DNA of 64,000 nucleotides from Alteromonas_E sp965248545. Lineage in GTDB: Bacteria > Pseudomonadota > Gammaproteobacteria > Enterobacterales > Alteromonadaceae. Positions 43,987 through 53,183 of this stretch are shown piece after piece. The stretch lies in contig OZ252110.1 of assembly GCA_965248545.1 (NCBI GenBank), positions 3,286,001-3,350,000 of the forward strand, written 5' to 3'. Both the position numbers and the translations under genes were made by a program. The notes under the pieces were generated by a model. The model did not search any database. It was given only the letters and a program-made list of their open reading frames with translations, and was not told where the DNA came from. Positions within the stretch are counted from its first letter, which is position 1, and each line of letters opens with the position of its first letter.

Positions 43987-45048
43987 ATGCAAAATCAGCT
44001 GGTATTTGGCGCTGGATTGATAGGCTGTTATTTGGGAACTGTGTTAACCAAAATTAGCCAACAACGGGATCCTAAGAAGCCGAGCGTAACCCTATACTGT
44101 CGACCGTCGGTCGTCGAACGGATACACGCTGGCGTCAGTTTGACCGACTACAATCACAATAACGTCATGTGCGATAGTTTGCATTTGGTTGATAACTTAT
44201 CTGAATTGCAATCTCGCAGCACATTTGACCTTATATGGCTGACCGTAAAGTGCACCAGTGTTGAACAGGCTGTTATTGAGCTGGCGCCAATTATGGACGA
44301 TAGAACGGTCATACTATGTTGCCAAAATGGCCTGGATTCAGACGCTATCGTTCGCCGAGCCTTTCCCAACAATCCTGTTGTAAGGGTTATGGTGCCGTTT
44401 AATGTGGTCGAACAACCGGGTCCTAACTTTCACCGTGGTTCGGAAGGAAAGATGATCATCGAACATTCGAAGCATGATCAAGCCGTCACTGAAAGTCTAC
44501 GCCTAGGCTCGGTCAATACTGGCGACGAACAATCCATTTTACCGATCGATTTTTGTGCTGATATGACAGCGATGCAGTGGGCCAAACTGCAGTTGAATTT
44601 GGGCAACAGTGTGAATGCATTGGCGAATATCCCAGTCAAAGCTATGCTTGAACAAAGAAAGTATCGATTAGTCATTGCCGCGATGATGTCTGAGTTGCTT
44701 GGCGTGACCAAGATGAAAGGATTGAGGCTACCTCAAATTGGCTCGGTCGGCGCCGCGATAATCCCCTGGGTATTGCGATTGCCGGACTTTTTATTCAAGC
44801 GCGTAGCTAATCAGATGCTCAAAATCGACCCAAATGTTAGAACGTCGATGTGGTGGGACCTCCAGCAAGGAAGGGTCACTGAAATTGAATTTTTAAATGG
44901 GGCAGTGGTGCGTTATGCCAGCCAAGAAGGGCTGGAATGCACAGTCACCAGCGCCATTGTGGACATGATCCACGAGCGCGAACGAAAAAAAGATGCAGAA
45001 GCGGCGATCAGTGCCGAAGAGTTATATACAGCAGTTGGTTTAGGCTAG
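43987..45048 (+). CDS. Ketopantoate reductase family protein
   Basis: 353 residues. N-terminal NADP-binding GAGLIGCYLGTVL and the ApbA/PanE C-domain block MTAMQWAKLQLNLGNSVNAL (with the catalytic-type Lys and Asn). The true enzyme (about 300 residues) reduces ketopantoate to pantoate for coenzyme A. This protein is longer and divergent, so the exact substrate is unsure; panE is not given. It lies 35 bp before the HDOD gene, probably independent of it. Confidence 0.8.
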   Translation: MQNQLVFGAGLIGCYLGTVLTKISQQRDPKKPSVTLYCRPSVVERIHAGVSLTDYNHNNVMCDSLHLVDNLSELQSRSTFDLIWLTVKCTSVEQAVIELAPIMDDRTVILCCQNGLDSDAIVRRAFPNNPVVRVMVPFNVVEQPGPNFHRGSEGKMIIEHSKHDQAVTESLRLGSVNTGDEQSILPIDFCADMTAMQWAKLQLNLGNSVNALANIPVKAMLEQRKYRLVIAAMMSELLGVTKMKGLRLPQIGSVGAAIIPWVLRLPDFLFKRVANQMLKIDPNVRTSMWWDLQQGRVTEIEFLNGAVVRYASQEGLECTVTSAIVDMIHERERKKDAEAAISAEELYTAVGLG

Positions 45049-45083
45049 ACTATGAATAACACAGTGACAGGCAAGGGCCAGTT

Positions 45084-45929
45084 ATGAATGTAGTAGATTA
45101 TGCTGCAGAAGCAGCGGAGCTATTTGTGTTGCCCGAGACTGTAACGAGTCTTAAGCAAGTCATTGATGACGAACAATCGACCGTTGATGATATTGCACGG
45201 TTAATCACGTTTGACCCGACATTGGCTGCACAATTATTGAAGCTGGCCAACAGTGCGTTATATAAATTTCCCAATCGGATCGATACTATTTCCAAAGCGA
45301 TTCAAATCATCGGTACAAAAGCATTGTACGATCTTGCGGTTTCATATGGTGTCGCGAAAACCTTCGCCAGCGTAAACGCGAATATTATCGATCTGGACAA
45401 ATTCTGGGAGCAAAGTTTGAGCTGTGCCTTGTTGGCCAAGTATATAGGTGAACACCGGCGCATGCGCGAGCCGGAGAAACTGTTTGTCGCTGGTTTGTTG
45501 CATAACATTGGCGAACTCGCCATGGTACAAACTCACCCTGAAATGGCATCTCAGTGCGCCGCAATTAACAAGAACACCACTCCTCGTGTAATGCAGCAAA
45601 CATTGTGTGGATTTACGTTTGCACAACTATCGGCTGAGATCATGACCGCATGGGGCCTACCCGACGAGCTGATTGATTTAGTCACCGGTATTCACCACAA
45701 ACTGTTTCCGGCGGATGACCCAGCTGCGCAAATTATGCAGCTGTCATATGTACTCGCACTGGACAACGTCAACCAAGACATTTACGCCCCATACGCAAAC
45801 TTACAACCGTTTTTAAACGAGTGTTTGAAGTTAGACAGTGAGGCGCTGGAAGATGCATTGGATACGACTAACCTCCAATGCATCAATATTATATCGCTGT
45901 TTAATCCAAGCGCGTTTCTGGTTTACTAA
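45084..45929 (+). CDS. HDOD domain protein
   Basis: 281 residues. Almost the whole length is an HDOD domain: LPETVTSLKQVIDDEQSTVDDIARLITFDPTLAAQLLKLANSALY near the start and FVAGLLHNIGELAM with an HN pair in place of the HD catalytic pair. HDOD proteins are signalling scaffolds lacking phosphodiesterase activity. The gene is closely followed (13 bp) by the convergent thioesterase gene. No partner kinase or GGDEF domain is fused. Confidence 0.9.
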   Translation: MNVVDYAAEAAELFVLPETVTSLKQVIDDEQSTVDDIARLITFDPTLAAQLLKLANSALYKFPNRIDTISKAIQIIGTKALYDLAVSYGVAKTFASVNANIIDLDKFWEQSLSCALLAKYIGEHRRMREPEKLFVAGLLHNIGELAMVQTHPEMASQCAAINKNTTPRVMQQTLCGFTFAQLSAEIMTAWGLPDELIDLVTGIHHKLFPADDPAAQIMQLSYVLALDNVNQDIYAPYANLQPFLNECLKLDSEALEDALDTTNLQCINIISLFNPSAFLVY

Positions 45930-45942
45930 CCTCGTTGTCCGG

Positions 45943-46758
45943 TTAATCAAAAATCGCCACAGTCTGTCGACTGATGGCGATCAGTTCGCCCGCTGCGTCC
46001 CAGATATTGGCTTCCGTATGCCCATAGCCTTCCCCTGCTTGACGCGTCTCCGCCTTATACGCGAACCAATCAGAACCTTGCACAGGTTGGTGTGGATGCA
46101 AGAACTCAAGGTTCCAACTTACCGTACTCGCAGGGGCTGGCCACTTCAAACGCTGCAAAAGGGTAGGCGGCCAAGCGTCGATTAGGGTCACCAAATGGAC
46201 ATCAGTAAACGCTTTGGGGGCTTTTTTAAAGCGCATCCAGCCGTAATAGTGTGACAACTTACCATTCATAAATGGCGCACCGCCCTCGTTAATGGCTAAA
46301 TCAAAATGGCGCAAGAAGCGCGGTGTTATCTTAGGAATCTGAGGGATAAATTTGGCTTTTTTGGGGGCTTCTAGATTGTGTTGTTCGTCATTTTTGACGT
46401 CTACACTAGATTTTCGGCCGACGCCAAAACAGGCTTGGGCTGACAAGCAAACTTTGTCGTTTTGGGTGATCTGAGCGTAAAGCTGTGACACGTTTTTACC
46501 ACTGCGTAACACTTTCGCTTCAATCTTAAAAGGTACATCAAATCCGATTGGGCCGACAAAATTGACAGTATATGAGCGCAATACACGATCGTCGCTTACC
46601 AAAGGCTTACACACAAGATACGCCAATCCGGCAGATACGCCACCGAACAGGGTTCGACCTTGAGCCCATTGATCTGTCAGCGTCATTTCAACATGGTTGG
46701 TGCTACCGTCGAGTTGCTGGGTCGCGATTACCTGTTCGATCAATTCATCTATATGCAT
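45943..46758 (-). CDS. Acyl-CoA thioesterase, double hotdog (TesB-like)
   Basis: 271 residues, ATG with AGAGGA upstream. Two hotdog folds: an N-terminal half with TLFGGVSAGLAYLVCKPL and a C-terminal half with SWNLEFLHPHQP and GYGHTEANIWDAAGELIAISRQ. It hydrolyses acyl-CoA, substrate length unknown. The MFS gene lies divergently 153 bp upstream. Confidence 0.83.
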   Translation of the reverse strand: MHIDELIEQVIATQQLDGSTNHVEMTLTDQWAQGRTLFGGVSAGLAYLVCKPLVSDDRVLRSYTVNFVGPIGFDVPFKIEAKVLRSGKNVSQLYAQITQNDKVCLSAQACFGVGRKSSVDVKNDEQHNLEAPKKAKFIPQIPKITPRFLRHFDLAINEGGAPFMNGKLSHYYGWMRFKKAPKAFTDVHLVTLIDAWPPTLLQRLKWPAPASTVSWNLEFLHPHQPVQGSDWFAYKAETRQAGEGYGHTEANIWDAAGELIAISRQTVAIFD

Positions 46759-46854
46759 AACGTTCCTCTGGTCGGATGAGTTGGCGGTAGTGTGCTGTAT
46801 ACGTGCCAGACATGCAAATAGTTTCGCTTATGATCACAAATAATTAACATTTAG

Positions 46855-46884
46855 TTGAGCTGATTTGATCAAATTCCGTACTAT
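46855..46884 (+). promoter_or_regulatory. Candidate promoter of the MFS gene
   Basis: TTGAGC (46855-46860), 18-bp spacer, TACTAT (46879-46884), 27 bp before the start. Plausible but not strong. Confidence 0.4.
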
Positions 46885-46911
46885 GGAGCAAATACAATAA
46901 AAAAGTAGCCC

Positions 46912-48240
46912 ATGACAGAAGCAACCCAGCAATCGACATCGCCGGCCAATGGTACTCAAGCAGTATCTCAAGGCTATCGAAATTATGTACTGCTCATCTT
47001 AACGTTAGTTTACGCCTTCAATTTTATTGATCGTCAAATTTTAGGTATTTTAAGTCCGTTCATCAAAGCCGATCTCGGTTTGGATGATGCGCAACTCGGT
47101 TACCTCAAAGGCATTTATTTTGCCTTGTTATATACGGTTGTCGGGATCCCCATTGCGTGGTTGGCTGACAAGTATAACCGCGTCAACATCGTTGCAATAT
47201 CTTTGACGATGTGGAGTGGCTTTACTGCGCTATCCGGGCTGGCAATGAACTACACGCAATTGGCGTTGGCTCGTATCGGCGTTGGTATTGGTGAAGCGGG
47301 TGGTAGTCCTCCGTCACACAGTATCATTAGTGATTTGTTTCCGAAGGAGAAGCGTGCGGGTGCCTTAGCGGTATATTCATTGGGCATCCCGTTCGGTATC
47401 ATGGCGGCGTTTTTTGCCTCTGCATTTTTCTTACAAGGTGGCGCTGCCGACTGGCGCATTGTAATGATCAGTGTTGGTCTACCGGGAGTCGCGTTGGCTA
47501 TCCTGATGAAGCTCACAATCAAAGAACCAACCCGTACAGCGCATTTGGTCGAAGAAGACAGTGCTATCAAACCATCTGTTGGTCAATCAATTAAGGTGTT
47601 GTTGACCATCCCGACGTGGTGGGGCATGTGCCTAGGCATTTCATTTGCTTCATTTGGCAACTATGCGATCTCGACGTGGATGATTGATTTCTACGTAAGG
47701 GTCCACCCGGATTATCCTATTCGTGACCTTCTAATCGCATTTGGCGTGATCAATGGCACAGCATATGCACTGGGTGTGTGGCTAGGAGGCGTAGTTGCCG
47801 ACAAGTGGGGCAAACACGATCAACGCGCCTACGCACTGTTACCAGCGATTATGTTAATCATTGGCGTGCCGGCGTTTTATTACACCTTGCAAGTGGAAAG
47901 CGTGATGATGTCGCTGGCCCTGATCACCATTTTCTTATTCACAAGTGGTTCCTATTTAGCGCCATCTTTTGCAATGGCCCAAACCTTAGCGCCTTTAAAT
48001 GTTAGAGCTATGTCGACGGCGTTATTCTTCTTTGTGTTGAACATCATTGCACTTGGTGGTGGCCCGACGCTGGTGGGTATATTCAGTCAGTCAATGGTAC
48101 CCGAACTTGGCGAGACGAAAGCGTTGACGACCGCGCTGGAGTATTTAGTCGTTATGTATGTTTTATCTATATTGGTGTTCCTTTGGACCTCGACGCGTAT
48201 TCGCGCAGATTGGGCCGCTGCGACTGCGAGAGGAAGTTAG
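46912..48240 (+). CDS. MFS transporter, Spinster-like
   Basis: 442 residues, 12 predicted membrane helices. FNFIDRQILGILSPFIKADLGL at the start, the MFS loop motif WLADKYNRVN between helices 2 and 3, and RIGVGIGEAGGSPPSHSIISDLFPKEKRAGALAVY are typical of the Spns/hexuronate-like branch found in marine gammaproteobacteria. Substrate not predictable. It is separated by 124 bp from the following hydrolase gene. Confidence 0.88.
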   Translation: MTEATQQSTSPANGTQAVSQGYRNYVLLILTLVYAFNFIDRQILGILSPFIKADLGLDDAQLGYLKGIYFALLYTVVGIPIAWLADKYNRVNIVAISLTMWSGFTALSGLAMNYTQLALARIGVGIGEAGGSPPSHSIISDLFPKEKRAGALAVYSLGIPFGIMAAFFASAFFLQGGAADWRIVMISVGLPGVALAILMKLTIKEPTRTAHLVEEDSAIKPSVGQSIKVLLTIPTWWGMCLGISFASFGNYAISTWMIDFYVRVHPDYPIRDLLIAFGVINGTAYALGVWLGGVVADKWGKHDQRAYALLPAIMLIIGVPAFYYTLQVESVMMSLALITIFLFTSGSYLAPSFAMAQTLAPLNVRAMSTALFFFVLNIIALGGGPTLVGIFSQSMVPELGETKALTTALEYLVVMYVLSILVFLWTSTRIRADWAAATARGS

Positions 48241-48364
48241 GAGACAAAAAAGCGCAATTGTGGTCGCCGATCTAGACACCTGTCAGTTTGTTGTGGCACA
48301 TTGAGCACCCTCATTTGAAAAAGCGGTAGACTATTCTGCCGCTTGATTGTGTTTCGGAGCATCT

Positions 48365-49159
48365 ATGTCGCACACGTTGCACTTTGCACACGCTAACGGC
48401 TTTCCCTCAGGCTCATACCGAAAAATGTTTGCAGCGTTACCCGAGGATTATCAGGTCATGGCGATTGAAAAGTTTGGGCACAGTAGCCGCTTTCCAGTTT
48501 CCAACAATTGGGACATGCAGGCTGATGAACTCAATCACTTTCTGGATGAACGTTTAGATGAGAACGCGCGCGTAGTTGGGATTGGTCATTCGTTTGGAGC
48601 CGTGGTGTCGTATCTCGCTGCGTGTCGCAGGCCTGAGCGATTTAAAGCATTGATTATGCTGGATCCACCACTGGTAAGCGGCTTTGGACGGCATTTGATC
48701 GCGCTGGCGAAATACACGCCTTTTATCGATAAATTAACGCCAGCGAGCCTCGCTAAGACACGCAATCGGCGCTGGCATCACTCAGTGGATCTCGTCGATT
48801 ACTTTGCCAATAAAGGCTTGTTCAAACATATGGATAGGGACTGTATCGCCGATTACGTGAATGCGGTTATCGATGAAAGTGGCCCAGAAAAAGTGTTGAC
48901 CTTTGACCCTGCAGTTGAGGCTGAGTTGTTCAGGACAGTGCCGCATAATTTACATCGATATGCCGGTAAACTGCAGTGTCCTGCGACCATCGTGACAGGC
49001 GAAGAAACCAATGTGTGTGTGCCGCTACTACGCAATCGCTTTATTCAGCAGAATGGTTTGAACCACTTAACGTTTCCGGGGGGGCACATGTTTCCATTAG
49101 AGCAACCTGTCAAGATGGCTCAGTTCCTGGCCAATACAATCGAAGAAATGCTTGATTAG
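48365..49159 (+). CDS. Alpha/beta hydrolase
   Basis: 264 residues from ATG 48365 (MSHTLHFAHANGFPSGSY), with GGAGC upstream; the longer reading to 48347 is rejected. Blocks: HANGFPSGSYRKMF (oxyanion), GIGHSFGAVVSYLAA (nucleophile Ser in GHSFG), ALIMLDPPLVSG, and the late His in GGHMFPLEQP. A cytoplasmic esterase or hydrolase of unknown substrate. It is followed by the convergent glgC. Confidence 0.87.
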   Translation: MSHTLHFAHANGFPSGSYRKMFAALPEDYQVMAIEKFGHSSRFPVSNNWDMQADELNHFLDERLDENARVVGIGHSFGAVVSYLAACRRPERFKALIMLDPPLVSGFGRHLIALAKYTPFIDKLTPASLAKTRNRRWHHSVDLVDYFANKGLFKHMDRDCIADYVNAVIDESGPEKVLTFDPAVEAELFRTVPHNLHRYAGKLQCPATIVTGEETNVCVPLLRNRFIQQNGLNHLTFPGGHMFPLEQPVKMAQFLANTIEEMLD

Positions 49160-49180
49160 CCAGAAACCACCTGTCGTTGT

Positions 49181-50443
49181 TTAAAAACCGACTGGCTGGC
49201 CTAACATCTCTCGAGTGACAAGGACTACACCACCTTTGGAAACCCGGAAACCTCGGGCTTTGTCTTGTTCGTGATCATACCCGATCTCTGTACCTTCAGG
49301 CAGAACACAGCCGCGATCGATGATCGCTTTTTTGACCCGACAATGTCGTTTGATTTCCACATCAGGCAAAATTACCGTTTCTTCGATATTGCTGTAAGAA
49401 TGCACGCGCACGTTCGAGAAGCAAAGGCTCCGTCGCAATGTAGCCCCTGAAATGATGCAGCCCCCGGATACAACAGAGTTGATCGCTTCTCCACGACGGT
49501 CCTGTTCTTCCCAGACGAACTTCGCTGGCGGTAACTGCTCTTGGTAGGTCCAAATTGGCCAGCGCCGGTCGTACAAGTTGAGCGCAGGTACAGGCGAAAT
49601 CAGTTCCATATTTGCTTCCCAGAAGGAGTCCAAGGTACCCACATCACGCCAATAATTATTACCGGCATCGCCTGCTGAGAAGGGGTAAGCGTAGACAGGA
49701 TGATCTTCAATGATACTGGGAATAATGTCCTTGCCGAAATCGCGCTGTGAACCGGTATTTTGTGCGTCTCGTTTGAGTTGCTCAAACAAGAATTCGGTAT
49801 TGAAAACATAATTTCCCATCGACGCTAAACACATGTTTGGGTCGTCTGGTAATGGGCTAGGGTGCTCGGGTTTTTCCTCAAAGCCCAGAATTCGCATGTT
49901 TTTGTCAACTGACAAGACACCAAAGGCGTTTGCGGCTTCTTCAACGGCAACGGGCATACAACTCACGGTCATTTGTGCGCCACTTTCTGCATGAGCAGCG
50001 ATCATCGCACCATAATCCATGCGATAGATGTGGTCACCGGACAAAATCATCACATATTTCGGCAACTCGTTCCGGATAATGTCTATATTTTGAAATACCG
50101 CGTCAGCTGTTCCCTCGTACCAATTGTCTGAATAGCGTTGGGATGCAGGCAGAATTTCGATGGATTCACCCAATTCCTTTTTAAAATGCCCCCAGCCGCG
50201 GACCAAGTGACGGATCAATGAGTGAGACTTGTACTGCGTTATTACGCCAACATTGCGAATACCAGAATTAATGCAGTTGGAGAGGGGGAAATCAATAATG
50301 CGAAACTTACCACCAAAATACAGGGCGGGCTTGGCGCGCCATGAGGTGAGTTCGTGTAAACGGGAACCGCGGCCACCTGCAAGAATTAGCGCGTAGGTTT
50401 CCTTGGTCAAATTACTGATATAACGAGAGTTCTGGTTTGACAT
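49181..50443 (-). CDS. glgC: Glucose-1-phosphate adenylyltransferase
   Basis: 420 residues from ATG 50443 (MSNQNSRYISNLTKETYALILAGG). Pyrophosphorylase loop LILAGGRGSRLHELTSWRAKPAL, substrate Lys-region FRIIDFPLSNCINSGI and GTADAVFQNIDIIR, and a C-terminal left-handed beta-helix (VHSYSNIEETVILPDVEIKRHC). It makes ADP-glucose for glycogen. No other glycogen gene is nearby, although glgC is often grouped with glgA, glgB or glgP. Confidence 0.96.
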   Translation of the reverse strand: MSNQNSRYISNLTKETYALILAGGRGSRLHELTSWRAKPALYFGGKFRIIDFPLSNCINSGIRNVGVITQYKSHSLIRHLVRGWGHFKKELGESIEILPASQRYSDNWYEGTADAVFQNIDIIRNELPKYVMILSGDHIYRMDYGAMIAAHAESGAQMTVSCMPVAVEEAANAFGVLSVDKNMRILGFEEKPEHPSPLPDDPNMCLASMGNYVFNTEFLFEQLKRDAQNTGSQRDFGKDIIPSIIEDHPVYAYPFSAGDAGNNYWRDVGTLDSFWEANMELISPVPALNLYDRRWPIWTYQEQLPPAKFVWEEQDRRGEAINSVVSGGCIISGATLRRSLCFSNVRVHSYSNIEETVILPDVEIKRHCRVKKAIIDRGCVLPEGTEIGYDHEQDKARGFRVSKGGVVLVTREMLGQPVGF

Positions 50444-50520
50444 CCGTGGATTACTCAACAAATTCTTTACTTCAATAGTACACAGCTTATGATCAAACGC
50501 TAGTCAAAAAGGAGTTATTG

Positions 50521-51492
50521 ATGTCAAAACGAAAGATTGTCTTTGATCACGATGGCGGTATCGACGATCTCATCGCCTTAATGCTGTTACTACAGATGGA
50601 AGACATTGAGCTGATTGGCGTCACTATAACACCAGCAGATTGCTATTTAAGCGATGCCTTATTAGCAACGCAAAAACTGCTGACACTATGCGGTCAAACG
50701 CACATTCCGATTGGCCTAGGTAGGTGTCATGGTGTTAACGCTTTCCCAAGTAACTGGCGCGCACAGCCCAAAATAGTTCTGGCTTTACCGCAAATGTTGA
50801 ACCTTGAACCCGACCCAGTAATCACCATTCACGATGATGCAGAGAGTTTGTTGACGCACATTATCCGCGCATCGGATACACCCGTTACTGTGGTCATGAC
50901 TGGTCCGTGTACAAATTTAAGTAATGCGCTGGATAATGGCGCAGATTTAACCGATCAGATTGAACAAGCATTATGGATGGGCGGTGCATTAAATGTGCGT
51001 GGCAACGTGGTAACGTTCAACCACAATGGCAGTGCCGAATGGAATGCGTTTTGGGATCCCGACGCGACCGCACGTTTTATTGCATCGAGTGTCGAAAAGA
51101 CGCTGGTACCCCTGGACGCTACCAATTGTTTGCCGATTGATATGGATTTTTTACGTCAGCTCGCTGGCCAAAGCGCAAATGGATTAAGTGAATTAGCAGG
51201 TCAGTTCTGGGCGGCAACAGTCAATACATTGCCGAGTTATGAGTTTACTTATTACATGTGGGATGTGCTGACTGTGTTATTACTCGCACCAGAATTTGCA
51301 GAGCAAGATTATCAGACCGAACCAGTCGTGGTTTACACCACTGAACCAATGGCAGGCGCAATAAAACCACAACAGATTCAAGGGCAGTTTTCTTGCCCCG
51401 TCGGCGCTAAGGGGCAGATCCGCTATCCGGTTAACGTAAATCGAGATATTGCGATTAGTACGCTAATGCGTCTATTGGGCAAATCCGTGTAA
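50521..51492 (+). CDS. Inosine-uridine preferring nucleoside hydrolase
   Basis: 323 residues from ATG 50521 with AGGAG upstream. The calcium and ribose site DHDGGIDDLIALMLLL is diagnostic, with a second metal-linked region TVVMTGPCTNLSNAL. It hydrolyses nucleosides to base and ribose for salvage. The substrate range within the family cannot be told. Divergent from glgC. Confidence 0.92.
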   Translation: MSKRKIVFDHDGGIDDLIALMLLLQMEDIELIGVTITPADCYLSDALLATQKLLTLCGQTHIPIGLGRCHGVNAFPSNWRAQPKIVLALPQMLNLEPDPVITIHDDAESLLTHIIRASDTPVTVVMTGPCTNLSNALDNGADLTDQIEQALWMGGALNVRGNVVTFNHNGSAEWNAFWDPDATARFIASSVEKTLVPLDATNCLPIDMDFLRQLAGQSANGLSELAGQFWAATVNTLPSYEFTYYMWDVLTVLLLAPEFAEQDYQTEPVVVYTTEPMAGAIKPQQIQGQFSCPVGAKGQIRYPVNVNRDIAISTLMRLLGKSV

Positions 51493-51631
51493 CGCCTTTG
51501 AGACCGCCTACTCTTGATCTTACTGACGTGTGCAATCGCTGCTAAAACCTCATTAAATCACATTCAGTACTTCAAAAGTGTTAACGGAATGTTATAAACT
51601 GGTCGGACAGGTTGCCACTTAGAGGAATATT

Positions 51632-52168
51632 ATGCTGCTTTTAAAACGGTTGATCATTGGTTTAGCGGTCATCATTGTTGCCTTCTACGCCATTGGTTTG
51701 GCGCTTCCTTCTTCCTATAGTGTGCAGCGTTCTATTACCATCCAAGCCCCAGCATCGGATGTTTACGCTCAAATCGTTGACTTGCGCCGCTGGCAAGGCT
51801 GGGGCGTATGGTTCAAACGCGACCCCGACATGCAACTGAGTTACAGTGGGCCTGACCGAGCCGTTGGCATGCGCTCAGAATGGAAGAGCGTTACGGAAGG
51901 GAATGGCGCGATGACGATCAAATCGTTGGAACACGACAAGCGCGTAGTCTATGACTTGTGGTTTGCCGATATGGAAATGGGCTCAACTGGAGAATTCACC
52001 CTGGAGACTACGGAGCAGGGAACTCGCGTAACTTGGCGAGACTACGGCGACGTTGGTAGCAATGTTGTATACCGTTATTTTGGTTTGTTTATGGACAGCA
52101 TGCTGGGACCAGACTTTGAAGATGGCTTAGCGAATTTGAAAACCGTCTCGGAAAATACAACAGGGTAA
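51632..52168 (+). CDS. SRPBCC/START-like protein with N-terminal membrane helix
   Basis: 178 residues, ATG with AGAGGAAT upstream. One N-terminal membrane helix (about 5-27) followed by a polyketide-cyclase/dehydrase-like fold (VQRSITIQAPASDVYAQIVDLRRWQGWGVW and TRVTWRDYGDVGSN). Such cavities bind hydrophobic ligands. It is 15 bp before the desaturase gene, suggesting a role with lipids, but that is inference. Confidence 0.78.
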   Translation: MLLLKRLIIGLAVIIVAFYAIGLALPSSYSVQRSITIQAPASDVYAQIVDLRRWQGWGVWFKRDPDMQLSYSGPDRAVGMRSEWKSVTEGNGAMTIKSLEHDKRVVYDLWFADMEMGSTGEFTLETTEQGTRVTWRDYGDVGSNVVYRYFGLFMDSMLGPDFEDGLANLKTVSENTTG

Positions 52169-52183
52169 CGGGAGCTCAGTACT

Positions 52184-53170
52184 ATGGATAAAAATCCAGA
52201 CCATTTACAGCTCTTGCGCAGCCTTAATATCAGGCCATTTCTGCAACGTTCGAATGGGCAAGCGACGTTCATGTTGCTGGTCAATTACAGCTTAATTCTA
52301 CTCGCCTTTGCGTTGCCAGTAATGCTCGCGAACCCGATTGGCTACCTCCTGAGTATTGTGTTGTTGGGGAATCGTCAATTAGGGCTCGGGATTTTGATGC
52401 ATGATTGTGCGCACCACGCGCTATTTAAGTCTAAGGCAGCGAATCAGTGGGTTGGGCGATGGATGTGCGCTGCACCCATATTTGCTCAATTCGAAGGGTA
52501 CCAGCACTATCATTTACGACATCATGCCAAGGCGGGGACTGACCAAGATCCTGATTACCCAAACTACGCGCCGTATCCGGTTAAAAGCGTCAGTGTGTCA
52601 CGCAAGATTTTGCGTGATTGCTTAGGCGTTACAGGTATCAAGAATTTCGCTTTTGTGTTGATGATGCACGCAGGAGTGTTGAATTATGACATGGCGTACA
52701 AGTCGACCGATCGTCGCAATACGATTAGCTTTATCGCGCTTTTCAACAATTTAGTTCGCAACCTATATCGACCTGTCATAATGCATTCCGTGCTGGTTTT
52801 CTGTTGCTGGCTGGCGGGTAACATTGGACTCTACGGTTTATGGTGGATTGCCTATTTCACCACGTTTTCACTATTCTCTCGTATCAGAAATGCCGCTGAA
52901 CATGCGGGTGTTCCGGATTTACTCGATCTCGATCCAAGGCGACACGCGCGCACGGTGCATGCCAGTTGGTTAGCGCGTCTTACCGTTGCTCCCAACCATG
53001 TCAACTTTCACATTGAGCACCATTGGTTACCGCAAGTACCGCCATATCGTTTGCCTGAATTACATCAATACCTTCGTAAACAAGGTGTACTGGAAGGGGC
53101 GGAGGTGCTACCCAATTACATTGAAGTGATCCGCAAAATGGCAACTCCCACCGCTGCGGGAGCTGCATAG
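52184..53170 (+). CDS. Membrane fatty acid desaturase
   Basis: 328 residues with several membrane helices and three histidine boxes: HDCAHH, HLRHH, and HIEHH. These ligate the di-iron centre that abstracts hydrogen from an acyl chain. Position and head group cannot be told. It follows the SRPBCC gene by 15 bp and ends 13 bp from the convergent liuE. Confidence 0.9.
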   Translation: MDKNPDHLQLLRSLNIRPFLQRSNGQATFMLLVNYSLILLAFALPVMLANPIGYLLSIVLLGNRQLGLGILMHDCAHHALFKSKAANQWVGRWMCAAPIFAQFEGYQHYHLRHHAKAGTDQDPDYPNYAPYPVKSVSVSRKILRDCLGVTGIKNFAFVLMMHAGVLNYDMAYKSTDRRNTISFIALFNNLVRNLYRPVIMHSVLVFCCWLAGNIGLYGLWWIAYFTTFSLFSRIRNAAEHAGVPDLLDLDPRRHARTVHASWLARLTVAPNHVNFHIEHHWLPQVPPYRLPELHQYLRKQGVLEGAEVLPNYIEVIRKMATPTAAGAA

Positions 53171-53183
53171 GAAAGCAGCGAAC

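Noticed and set aside
48321..48344. Hairpin AAGCGG / CCGCTT before the 48365 hydrolase
   Set aside because: Interrupted stem and no T-run; it may be a chance structure.
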